DNA of 10,039 nt from an uncultured Eubacteriales bacterium (GTDB lineage: Bacteria > Bacillota > Clostridia > Oscillospirales > RGIG7773). The translations under genes were made by a program, and so were the position numbers. The stretch lies in the NCBI GenBank assembly GCA_934541205.1, contig CAKTDK010000055.1, forward strand, positions 1-10,039. The letters run 5' to 3'. Position 1 is the stretch's first letter, and each line of letters begins with the position of its first letter. The notes below the pieces were generated by a model. That model was given only the letters and a program-made list of their open reading frames with translations, did no database searches and was not told the origin of the DNA. Shown in pieces: positions 1 through 7,552 of the stretch.

Positions 1-2732
1 TCTTTAAAATTATCCGCAATTCCAAGCACTTCACCGGTTGATTTCATTTCAGGTCCCAAATGAGTATCTACATTATGAAGCTTTTCAAAAGAAAATACAG
101 GAACTTTTACAGCATAATAATTTGCTTTTGGCTGAAGTCCCGGTTTATATCCCTGTTCCTTTATGCCTACGCCGAGCATACATTTTGTCGCTATATCTAT
201 CATAGGAATACCTGTTACTTTAGATATATAAGGAACTGTTCTTGAAGAACGCGGATTTACTTCTATTACATAAACTTCATCATTATAAATTACATACTGA
301 ATATTAAGCATACCGATAACATTCAGATTTACAGCAAGTCTTTCAGAATAGGTTACAAGAGTATCGATTATCTTATCACTTAAAGATAAAGGCGGATAAA
401 CCGAAATAGAATCTCCCGAATGAACTCCCGCTCTTTCAAGATGCTCCATTATTCCGGGAATTAAAATATCTTTTCCGTCCGAAATAACATCAACCTCAAC
501 TTCTTTGCCCATAAGATATTTATCTATAAGAATAGGATGCTCCTGTTTTACCCTATTTATTATTTCCATATATTCGGTAATATCTTTATCACTATGGGCA
601 ATTATCATATTTTGTCCGCCAAGAACATAAGAAGGACGTATTAAAACAGGATATCCGAGTCTGTTTGTCTCTTTTAAAGCTTCCTCACAGGTAAATACTG
701 TAGTCCCTTCCGGCCTTGGAATACCGCATTTTTCAAGAAGTTCATCAAATTTTTCCCTGTCTTCCGCAGCGTCCATATCATCAGGAGATGTTCCAAGTAT
801 TTTTATTCCTTTTTTTGCAAGATGAGATACAAGTTTTATAGCAGTTTGTCCGCCAAACTGTACTATTACTCCATAAGGTTTTTCAGCTTCAAGCAGATTA
901 TCCACATCTTCAAAAGATAAAGGATCAAAATAAAGTCTGTCTGAAGTATCAAAATCTGTAGAAACAGTTTCGGGATTGTTATTTAATATAATAGCTTCAT
1001 AGCCCATTTCCTTTAAAGTCCAAACCGAATGAACGGAACAATAGTCAAACTCAATTCCCTGTCCGATTCTTATAGGTCCCGAACCAAAAACAATAACCTT
1101 TTTGCCATCAGACTTTTTAACTTCGCTTTCTTCATCAAATGTTGAATAATAATACGGAGTTTCAGCCTCAAATTCCGCAGCGCAGGTATCAACGGTTTTA
1201 TATGAAGCATATCTTTTCATATTACCAACTTTACAGCCGGAAAGTTCTTCAATTGTGCTGTCCAAAAATCCGGCTTTTTTAGCCTTTAAATATAACTTTT
1301 CATCAAGACCTTTTGAAAGCTGTTTTTCAATATTTATAAGATTTAAAATTTTATTTGTAAACCAGGTATCTATTTTTGTTATTTCAAAAATTTCTTCCGG
1401 AGTAATTCCTTTTCTGAGGGCCTCTGACACAACAAAAATTCTTTCATCGTCAATATCATGAAGCTTTAAAAGAAGTTCTTCTTTTGAAAGCTTTGCAAAA
1501 TTTTTGTTATACATATAAGTATATCCGAGTTCAATAGACCTTACAGCTTTCATCAAAGCCTGTTCAAATGAATTTCCGATAGCCATTATTTCACCGGTAG
1601 CCTTCATTTGAGTGCCTAAAGTTCTGTTTGCATAAACAAATTTATCAAAAGGCCATTTAGGAAATTTTACAACAACATAATCAAGAGCAGGTTCAAAACA
1701 TGCAAAAGTTTTTCCTGTTACCGCATTTTTTATTTCATCAAGACTGTATCCGATGGCAATTTTGGTAGCTACCTTTGCAATAGGATATCCGGTTGCCTTT
1801 GAAGCAAGAGCAGATGATCTTGAAACTCTCGGATTTACTTCAATTACCGCATATTCAAAGCTGTCAGGGTGCAAAGCAAACTGAACATTACAGCCTCCTT
1901 CAATTTTCAGCGCAGAAATAATATTAAGAGCAGACGTTCTGAGCATCTGATATTCCTTGTCTCCCAAAGTCTGTGAAGGAGCCACAACAATAGAATCTCC
2001 TGTATGAACTCCAACAGGGTCAATGTTTTCCATATTACAAACAGTTATAACATTGCCTTTTCCGTCGCGAACCACTTCATATTCTATTTCCTTCCAGCCA
2101 GCTATACACTTTTCTATAAGTACCTGATGCACACGGCTTAATCTTAAACCGTTTTCGCATATTTCACGAAGTTCTTTTTCGTCATAGGCAATTCCGCCTC
2201 CGGTTCCTCCCAAAGTATAGGCAGGTCTTACAATTACGGGATACCCTATAGTATTTGTAAATTCTACAGCAGATTCGACGCTGTGAACAATATCTGATGC
2301 AATACAAGGCTCGCCGATTTCAAGCATAGTGTCCTTAAACGCCTGTCTGTCCTCTGCTTTTTTAATTGTTTCAACGTTAGCGCCTAAAAGTTTTACTCCG
2401 GCTTTTTCAAGATATCCTTCCTCAGCAAGCTCCATAGCCAGATTAAGACCCGTTTGGCCGCCCAAGGTAGGAAGTACGCTGTCCGGTTTTTCCTTTTCAA
2501 TTATTTTCTTCACAACAGGTATAGTTAAAGGCTCGATATATATTTTATCTGCAATGTTTTTATCCGTCATAATAGTTGCAGGATTTGAATTTACCAAAAC
2601 AACTTCAAGTCCTTCTTCCTTCAAAGCTCTGCAAGCCTGTGTTCCCGCATAATCAAATTCAGCAGCCTGTCCTATAATTATAGGTCCGGATCCGATAACT
2701 AAAACCTTTTTTATATCTTTATTTTTCGGCAT
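1..2732 (-). CDS. carB: Carbamoyl phosphate synthase large subunit, 3' end cut by the window
   Basis: This is the ammonia-handling, two-ATP synthetase subunit of carbamoyl phosphate synthase, which feeds the pyrimidine and arginine pathways. The start at 2732 (MPKNKDIKKVLVIGSGP) leads into the hallmark GQAAEFDYAGTQAC (residues 21-34). The first ATP-grasp half shows the glycine-rich LGGTGGG near residues 174-180 and MKATGEIMAIG from 376. The second half shows VQFGGQTA near 624 and MKSTGEVLG from 896. These landmarks, checked at five places, all lie in the same frame, so no frameshift is apparent, and no stop occurs before the edge. About 910 codons are visible. The family is usually about 1,070 residues, so the end of the second ATP-grasp domain and the C-terminal allosteric (MGS-like) domain lie outside the window. 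The start overlaps the end of carA by 14 bases, which suggests translational coupling. Confidence 0.97.
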   Translation of the reverse strand, partial: MPKNKDIKKVLVIGSGPIIIGQAAEFDYAGTQACRALKEEGLEVVLVNSNPATIMTDKNIADKIYIEPLTIPVVKKIIEKEKPDSVLPTLGGQTGLNLAMELAEEGYLEKAGVKLLGANVETIKKAEDRQAFKDTMLEIGEPCIASDIVHSVESAVEFTNTIGYPVIVRPAYTLGGTGGGIAYDEKELREICENGLRLSRVHQVLIEKCIAGWKEIEYEVVRDGKGNVITVCNMENIDPVGVHTGDSIVVAPSQTLGDKEYQMLRTSALNIISALKIEGGCNVQFALHPDSFEYAVIEVNPRVSRSSALASKATGYPIAKVATKIAIGYSLDEIKNAVTGKTFACFEPALDYVVVKFPKWPFDKFVYANRTLGTQMKATGEIMAIGNSFEQALMKAVRSIELGYTYMYNKNFAKLSKEELLLKLHDIDDERIFVVSEALRKGITPEEIFEITKIDTWFTNKILNLINIEKQLSKGLDEKLYLKAKKAGFLDSTIEELSGCKVGNMKRYASYKTVDTCAAEFEAETPYYYSTFDEESEVKKSDGKKVIVFGSGPIRIGQGIEFDYCSVHSVWTLKEMGYEAIILNNNPETVSTDFDTSDRLYFDPLSFEDVDNLLEAEKPYGVIVQFGGQTAIKLVSHLAKKGIKILGTSPDDMDAAEDREKFDELLEKCGIPRPEGTTVFTCEEALKETNRLGYPVLIRPSYVLGGQNMIIAHSDKDITEYMEIINRVKQEHPILIDKYLMGKEVEVDVISDGKDILIPGIMEHLERAGVHSGDSISVYPPLSLSDKIIDTLVTYSERLAVNLNVIGMLNIQYVIYNDEVYVIEVNPRSSRTVPYISKVTGIPMIDIATKCMLGVGIKEQGYKPGLQPKANYYAVKVPVFSFEKLHNVDTHLGPEMKSTGEVLGIADNFK

Positions 2733-3813
2733 TTTTGTTTCCGCCTTTCATTAAATCTATAAATTCATCAAACAAATATCCTGTATCCATCGGTCCCGGT
2801 GAAGCTTCAGGATGAAACTGTACGGTAAATATATTTTTATTTTTATATCTGACCCCTTCTACCGTTCCATCATTTACATTTATGTGAGAAACGTCTCCGA
2901 TATTTTTATCAACCGTATCTCCCACAACCGCATATCCGTGATTTTGGCTTGTTATGTATGTTCTGTCTTTTAAAATGTCTTTTACCGGGTGATTTGCTCC
3001 TCTATGACCATACTTTAATTTTTCTGTTTTTGCTCCCTGTGACAAAGCCATAAGCTGATGTCCGAGACAAATGCCGAATATAGGCTTATCCCCATTAAAC
3101 AAAACTTTTAGATTTTCAATTATCTCAACATTCTCGGAAGGATCTCCCGGACCGTTTGAAAGCATTATTCCGTCGTAATCTTTTTCCAGCACATTTTTAG
3201 GATTTTCAAAAGCATTTACAACGTCAACGTCACATCCTCTTTTCAAGAGTGAATTAAGTATATTCTTTTTATAACCGAAATCAAAAAGACAAACCTTGTA
3301 ATTTCCTTTTTCGCTTTTATAATGCTGTATACCGTCTATTGTAGTATTTTTTACGGCGTCAGAAATTACATAAGAATTTATTTCATCAAGAATATCGTCT
3401 TTTGAAAATTCAACTCCGTGAATTATGGCTCCGTTCATGACTCCGCGTTCTCTGATTTCTTTTGTAAGATGCCTCGTATCTATATTTGAAATTCCGATAA
3501 TGTTTTGACTTTCAAGAAACGTATTTAAAGTCTTTTCGCATCTGAAATTTGATGGTTTATCACAAAATTCTCTTACAACAAATCCCTTTACAAAGGATTT
3601 TTCCGATTCCATGTCAATAGAATTTATACCGTAATTTCCTATCAAAGGATATGTCATAGTAACTATTTGTCCGAAATATGAAGGATCGGTCAAAACCTCC
3701 TGATAACCTGTCATACCGGTGTTAAAAACCACCTCTCCAACACTTATACCTTTTTTTCCGAAACCTTCGCCTTCAAGAATACTGCCGTCTGCTAAAATTA
3801 AATATGCTTTCAT
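2719..3813 (-). CDS. carA: Carbamoyl phosphate synthase small subunit (glutaminase)
   Basis: This subunit hydrolyses glutamine and channels ammonia to CarB. The 364-residue length is normal for the family. The N-terminal CPSase domain carries GEVVFNTGMTGYQEVLTDPSY (about 26-46). The C-terminal class I amidotransferase domain carries LSNGPGDP (218-225), the nucleophile elbow FGICLGHQ with catalytic Cys249, and FHPEASPGP with His334 and Glu336, so the triad is intact. The start is supported by GGGAGG about 6 bases upstream of the ATG. The gene begins 16 bases after pyrF and overlaps carB by 14 bases. Its place inside a PyrR-led operon indicates pyrimidine-linked expression. Whether the same enzyme also serves arginine synthesis cannot be seen here. 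Confidence 0.98.
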   Translation of the reverse strand: MKAYLILADGSILEGEGFGKKGISVGEVVFNTGMTGYQEVLTDPSYFGQIVTMTYPLIGNYGINSIDMESEKSFVKGFVVREFCDKPSNFRCEKTLNTFLESQNIIGISNIDTRHLTKEIRERGVMNGAIIHGVEFSKDDILDEINSYVISDAVKNTTIDGIQHYKSEKGNYKVCLFDFGYKKNILNSLLKRGCDVDVVNAFENPKNVLEKDYDGIMLSNGPGDPSENVEIIENLKVLFNGDKPIFGICLGHQLMALSQGAKTEKLKYGHRGANHPVKDILKDRTYITSQNHGYAVVGDTVDKNIGDVSHINVNDGTVEGVRYKNKNIFTVQFHPEASPGPMDTGYLFDEFIDLMKGGNKNAEK

Positions 3814-3829
3814 TTTTTCCTCCCGGCAA

Positions 3830-4756
3830 TCAGCCTATTTTACCGATTTTACTAATTATTTCATTTTTCATTCTTAACGCTTCATCTTTAGCGGCTTTTG
3901 CAAAATCTTTTTCATCATATCCGCCTTTTTTATATGCACACATTATTGCTCTTGAGGAATTGACTATTGCACCAAGTCCTCTTTCATCAAAAGCAGGAAC
4001 AACATCCTCTGCGCCGCCGCCTTGAGCGCCGTATCCAGGCACCAGGAAAAATACCGATTTATTTTTCTTTCTAAGCTGTAAAAGCTGGTGCTTATATGTT
4101 GCTCCGACTACTGCTCCCGCATTTGAATAACCGTATTCATTTATATTATGATTTCCCCAATTTTCTATCATATCAGCCATCTGAGAATATATTTCTTTTT
4201 CTCCGATTTTTTTGTCTTGAAGTTCTCCCGACGAAGGATTGGAAGTTTTAGCAAGTACAAATATGCTTTTTTCAAATTTATCGCATTTTTCTATAAATGG
4301 TGAAATTCCGTCTGTTCCAAGATATCCGTTTACCGTAAGACTATCTGCACCGAAAGCGGTAAAATTTTCTCCGCATACATCAGTGTTTCCAAGATATGCG
4401 TTTGCATAAGCTTCCGCTGTTGTTCCTATATCGTTTCTCTTTCCGTCCAAAATAACGTACAATCCTTTGTCTTTTGCATACTGTATAGTGTCATAAAGCG
4501 CTTTTATTCCATGATATCCATACATCTCATAATAAGCACTTTGAGGCTTTACTGCCGGCACAATATCACAAAGTTCATCAATAAGACCTTTATTAAAAGC
4601 AAATATTGCCGCAGAGGCGCCTTCAAGATTTTTTCCGTATTTTTCAAAAGCTTCGTTTAAAATATATTCAGGTATAAAATCCAGCTTTGGATCAAGTCCT
4701 GCAACGGTAGGATTTTGTTTTTCAATTATTTTGTCACACAAAATTTTAATAGACAT
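3830..4756 (-). CDS. pyrF: Orotidine 5'-phosphate decarboxylase, long form
   Basis: This enzyme catalyses the last step of UMP synthesis, decarboxylating OMP. The protein is 308 residues, longer than the roughly 240 residues of the B. subtilis/E. coli type, and matches the separate long-form PyrF subfamily (type 2). VAGLDPKLD (18-26), AVKPQSAYYE (68-77) and the catalytic DGKRNDIGTTAEAYA (104-118, with Asp104, Lys106 and Asp109) are all present. The phosphate-binding C-terminal loop appears as VPGYGAQGGG. An AAGGAG ribosome binding site sits about 8 bases before the ATG. The gene lies 14 bases after pyrC and 16 bases before carA, inside the operon. In B. subtilis, pyrF lies near the operon's distal end, so its position before carA is a lineage-specific order. 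Confidence 0.97.
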   Translation of the reverse strand: MSIKILCDKIIEKQNPTVAGLDPKLDFIPEYILNEAFEKYGKNLEGASAAIFAFNKGLIDELCDIVPAVKPQSAYYEMYGYHGIKALYDTIQYAKDKGLYVILDGKRNDIGTTAEAYANAYLGNTDVCGENFTAFGADSLTVNGYLGTDGISPFIEKCDKFEKSIFVLAKTSNPSSGELQDKKIGEKEIYSQMADMIENWGNHNINEYGYSNAGAVVGATYKHQLLQLRKKNKSVFFLVPGYGAQGGGAEDVVPAFDERGLGAIVNSSRAIMCAYKKGGYDEKDFAKAAKDEALRMKNEIISKIGKIG

Positions 4757-4770
4757 ACTTTTATCTCCTT

Positions 4771-6057
4771 TTAAACAAGTTTATAATCTTCAACTTTTAT
4801 TTTACCGTCTACAATAACATATTTTGCTTTTCCGAAAAGCTCACTGTTATTGTAAGGCGTGTTTTTTCCTTTTGAATAAAACTTACCGCTGTCAACAGTC
4901 CATTTATAATTTTCGTCAATTATTGTAATATCAGCATCAGCTCCGACTTTTAAACTTCCTTTTTTTATTCCGAGAATTTTTGCCGGATTAAAGCTCATTT
5001 TTTCAATAAGTTCATTTACTGTCAGTATATCTTGTTTAACAAGATAAGTTATAGAAACAGCCAGAGAGGTTTCAAGCCCTACTATACCGTTAGGAGCCTT
5101 TTCCAAACCTTTGCTTTTTTCATCAATGCTGTGAGGAGCGTGATCCGTAACTATGCAGTCTATGGTTTTATCGGCAAGTCCTTTTTTTATTTCCTCCATA
5201 TCCTCTTTTGTTCTTAAAGGAGGATTCATTTTTGCATTTGCTCCTTTTTCCAAAACCATTTCTTCCGTAAGTGAAAAATAATGAGGGCAGGTTTCACAAG
5301 TAACTTTTATTCCTCTTTTTTTTGCATCTCTTATAAAATTTACTCCTGTTTTTGTACTTACATGAGCTATATGAACATGGGCATTTTCACTTTCTGCTAT
5401 TGCAATTTCTCTTGTTATCATAATATCTTCTGCAAGATTTGGTATCCCTTTTACTTTAAGCTTCTCTGCCGTTATTCCTTCATTTATAACGCCGCCTTTT
5501 ACCAAAGACATATCTTCGCAGTGAGAAATCACAACGCTTTGTATTTCTTTTGCCTTTTTTACGGCTTCCCTCATGGTAAAAGATGTTTCAACCGGACGTC
5601 CGTCATCGGAAAAAGCTATTGCCCCGCATTTTTTCAAATTTTCAAAATCAGTAAGTTTTTCACCTGAAAGGTCTTTTGTTATTGAAGCTATAGGATAAAC
5701 ATTGCAGTTATCCGCCTTTTTTGCTTTATCCAAAATATATCTTAAAGTTTCTTCATTATCGGATACCGGCAAAGTATTGGGCATTGAAGCGACTGAAGTA
5801 AAGCCTCCTGCCAGCGCCGCTTTCGTTCCGGAAATTATATCTTCCTTGTATTCAAAACCCGGTTCTCTCAAATGAACATGCATGTCTATAAATCCGGGAG
5901 CGACAATCAAATCTGTACAATCAATAATTTTATCTGCGTTTTCTTTTATATCTTTTTCTATCTTTAAAATTTTGCCGTTTTCAATCATCAAATCACAAAT
6001 ACAGTCAAAATCATTTTCAGGATTTATAACTCTTCCGTTTTTAAGAATAATTTTCAT
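4771..6057 (-). CDS. pyrC: Dihydroorotase, class I
   Basis: This amidohydrolase cyclises N-carbamoyl-L-aspartate to dihydroorotate, the third pyrimidine step. At 428 residues it fits the class I bacterial enzymes. The metal site can be read off: GFIDMHVHLREPG gives His60 and His62, FSDDGRP gives Asp151 (the place taken by a carboxylated lysine in the E. coli type), SHCED gives His178, HIAHVS gives His231, and TDHAPH gives Asp304. Substrate-binding residues in LREPG (Arg64) and MPNT (Asn93) are also present, so the protein looks catalytically complete. The ATG lies 3 bases after the pyrR stop codon, and its ribosome binding site AGAGGTGA contains that stop, which suggests coupled translation with pyrR. 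No pyrB lies next to it, although the two are adjacent in many Firmicutes. Confidence 0.98.
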   Translation of the reverse strand: MKIILKNGRVINPENDFDCICDLMIENGKILKIEKDIKENADKIIDCTDLIVAPGFIDMHVHLREPGFEYKEDIISGTKAALAGGFTSVASMPNTLPVSDNEETLRYILDKAKKADNCNVYPIASITKDLSGEKLTDFENLKKCGAIAFSDDGRPVETSFTMREAVKKAKEIQSVVISHCEDMSLVKGGVINEGITAEKLKVKGIPNLAEDIMITREIAIAESENAHVHIAHVSTKTGVNFIRDAKKRGIKVTCETCPHYFSLTEEMVLEKGANAKMNPPLRTKEDMEEIKKGLADKTIDCIVTDHAPHSIDEKSKGLEKAPNGIVGLETSLAVSITYLVKQDILTVNELIEKMSFNPAKILGIKKGSLKVGADADITIIDENYKWTVDSGKFYSKGKNTPYNNSELFGKAKYVIVDGKIKVEDYKLV

Positions 6058-6060
6058 ATT

Positions 6061-6591
6061 TCACCTCTTAATAATTTCAACATTTTCTTTACCGTCAAAT
6101 TCATAAAAATTTACCTTTACCTTTTCCTGCCTTGACGTAGGAAGATTTTTTCCTACAAAGTCAGGTCTTATGGGAAGTTCTCTGTGTCCTCTGTCTATCA
6201 AAGCCGCAAGAGCTATAACCTTCGGCCTTCCCGTATCCATAATTGCATCTATTGCTGCTCTTACGGTTCTCCCGGTATAAAGCACATCATCTACCAAAAC
6301 AATTATTTTATTCTGAACGTTTATATTTGTACTGAAGGTTTTTTCAATCTTGTTTTTTTCTTCAATATCATCTCTGTAATTTGTAACATCTATATAAGCT
6401 TTTAAAACTTCCGTTTTTTCTATATCTGACATTTTTTCTGCTATTCTGTCAGCTAAAATCCCGCCTTTTTTTAAAATTCCCAATATAACAATATCTTCCG
6501 TACCCTTAAATTTTTCTATTATTTCAAAAGATATTCTGGTAATAGCTCTTGATATAGCTTTGTCATCCATAATTATGTTGCAGTTTTCCAT
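6061..6591 (-). CDS. pyrR: PyrR pyrimidine operon attenuation protein / uracil phosphoribosyltransferase
   Basis: PyrR binds a hairpin in pyr leader RNA when UMP/UTP is high and promotes termination. Members also have uracil phosphoribosyltransferase activity. The protein is 176 residues, close to the 180 or so of B. subtilis PyrR. It shows DDKAISRAITRI near the N-terminus, YRDD (72-75), the PRPP-binding VLVDDVLYTGRTVRA (98-112), and the PyrR-specific DRGHRELPIRPDFVGKNLPTS stretch that follows. The start at 6591 was chosen because GGAGG lies about 5 bases upstream and the family aligns from this Met. The frame stays open to a GTG at 6678, but that extension runs through the attenuator and the PyrR binding site. 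PyrR's own target is the leader at 6602-6684, so the gene is autoregulated. Confidence 0.97.
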   Translation of the reverse strand: MENCNIIMDDKAISRAITRISFEIIEKFKGTEDIVILGILKKGGILADRIAEKMSDIEKTEVLKAYIDVTNYRDDIEEKNKIEKTFSTNINVQNKIIVLVDDVLYTGRTVRAAIDAIMDTGRPKVIALAALIDRGHRELPIRPDFVGKNLPTSRQEKVKVNFYEFDGKENVEIIKR

Positions 6592-6601
6592 TTTTTCCTC
6601 C

Positions 6602-6639
6602 AAAAAAGCCTTATACTCCCATAAGGATAGTATAAGGCT
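6602..6639 (-). terminator. Intrinsic terminator of the pyr attenuator
   Basis: On the transcribed strand AGCCTTATACT (6629-6639) pairs perfectly with AGTATAAGGCT (6607-6617) around an 11-base loop, followed by six U residues (6602-6607). It ends right at the pyrR ribosome binding site, inside the leader and not at the end of a gene. The CCUUAU in its 5' arm is complementary to AUAAGG (6664-6669), just after the PyrR site, which gives the alternative antiterminator pairing expected of PyrR-controlled leaders. Confidence 0.93.
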
Positions 6640-6670
6640 ATACAACAACATAAAATATAACCACCTTATC

Positions 6671-6684
6671 AGCCTCACGGGACC
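6671..6684 (-). promoter_or_regulatory. PyrR-binding RNA hairpin (anti-antiterminator)
   Basis: The leader RNA reads GGUCCCGUGAGGCU. This matches the known PyrR binding-loop pattern, AGUCC-NGNGA-GGCU: CC/GG closes a CGUGA loop, a U is bulged, and GG/CU forms the lower pairs (the first as G-U). A flanking CCUU (6691-6694) can pair with AAGG (6664-6667) to extend the stem. When PyrR with uridine nucleotide holds this hairpin, AUAAGG is not free to invade the terminator, so transcription stops. Only one such site was seen in the window, whereas B. subtilis has three. Confidence 0.92.
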
Positions 6685-6711
6685 AAATTAAAGGATCTTT
6701 TAATTTTATTA

Positions 6712-6740
6712 ATTATAAAACATTTTATTACATAAGTCAA
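6712..6740 (-). promoter_or_regulatory. Sigma-A-type promoter of the pyr operon
   Basis: The minus strand carries TTGACT (6735-6740), a 17-base spacer and a perfect TATAAT (6712-6717). Transcription would begin near 6705, giving a leader of about 115 bases that contains the PyrR hairpin and terminator before pyrR. The -35 box lies 17 bases after the stop codon of the upstream ABC ATPase gene. Confidence 0.88.
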
Positions 6741-6757
6741 TAGAAATTTATAAAACT

Positions 6758-7552
6758 TTAAACAAGAAGCATTCTGTCATTGTCAAGTTCTTCATTACTT
6801 TTTTGTTTAAAAAGGTTTAAAACATCTTCAACAGACATATTTCTTCTATCTTCTCCGCTGATATCCAAAACTATTTCTCCGTTGTTCATCATAATAGTTC
6901 TGTTTCCTATATCAAGAGCTGATTTTATATTATGGGTTATCATTAAAGTAGTAATTTTATTTTCTCCCACAATTTTTTCGGTTATATCAAGAACCTTTTC
7001 AGCAGTCGCCGGATCAAGAGCCGCAGTATGTTCGTCAAGCAAAAGAAGCTTAGGAGTAGTCAAAGTTGCCATTAAAAGAGTTACCGCCTGACGCTGTCCG
7101 CCGGATAAAAGTCCCATTTTCGTCTTTAATCTGTTTTCAAGTCCAAGATTAAGCATTGACAAAGCTTCTTTAAACATTTCTCTGTCCTTTTTACTAGTTC
7201 CAATCGTTATTCCGATTTTTGAACCCCTTGCAAAAGCAAGACACATATTTTCCTCAATAGTCATAGAAGGTGCGGAGCCTTTTAAAGGATCCTGAAAAAG
7301 CCTTCCTATTTCTTTGGCCCTTTTATGCTCTTTTTTATACGTTATATCGGCATTATCCAAAAATATTTTTCCGCTGTCCGGAAGTATCGTTCCGGAAATC
7401 AAATTTAACATTGTGGATTTTCCGGCGCCGTTCCCGCCGATTACCGTTACAAAATCGCCTTTTTCCATTTTAAAATTCAAAGAAGAAATCGCCTTTTTTT
7501 CATTGACTGTTCCTTTATTAAAGGTTTTGTTTATATTAATAAGCTCAAGCAT
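6758..7552 (-). CDS. trpZ: ABC transporter ATPase, predicted tryptophan importer
   Basis: This is the cytoplasmic nucleotide-binding subunit that powers the importer with the permease encoded just upstream. All ABC motifs are present in the 264-residue protein: Walker A GGNGAGKST (39-47), Q-loop Gln87 in LFQDP, signature LSGGQRQ (148-154), Walker B LLLLDE (168-173), D-loop AALD (176-179) and the switch His206 in THN. The LFQDP and LDEHTAALDP wording is typical of the family annotated as putative tryptophan/tyrosine transport ATPase. The start at 7552 is preferred: GGCGGTGA (7558-7565) sits 5 bases upstream, and the ATG overlaps the permease stop by 8 bases. A GTG at 7561 would add only three residues and use part of that site. 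Trp specificity is inferred from the T-box, not from this protein. Confidence 0.92.
   Translation of the reverse strand: MLELININKTFNKGTVNEKKAISSLNFKMEKGDFVTVIGGNGAGKSTMLNLISGTILPDSGKIFLDNADITYKKEHKRAKEIGRLFQDPLKGSAPSMTIEENMCLAFARGSKIGITIGTSKKDREMFKEALSMLNLGLENRLKTKMGLLSGGQRQAVTLLMATLTTPKLLLLDEHTAALDPATAEKVLDITEKIVGENKITTLMITHNIKSALDIGNRTIMMNNGEIVLDISGEDRRNMSVEDVLNLFKQKSNEELDNDRMLLV

Noticed and set aside
2719..3813. carA and carB as arginine-specific carbamoyl phosphate synthase
   Set aside because: No arginine genes or arginine-type control are visible, and the pair sits inside a PyrR-controlled pyr operon.
60..5667. Several plus-strand open frames of about 60-130 codons opposite carB, carA, pyrF and pyrC
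   Set aside because: They lie antisense to genes with clear family motifs, have low-complexity Ser/Phe/Tyr-rich translations and match no recognised family.
6592..6678. A hydrophobic N-terminal extension or leader peptide of PyrR starting at GTG 6678
   Set aside because: It covers the PyrR binding hairpin and terminator, lacks a clear ribosome binding site, and is absent from known PyrR proteins.
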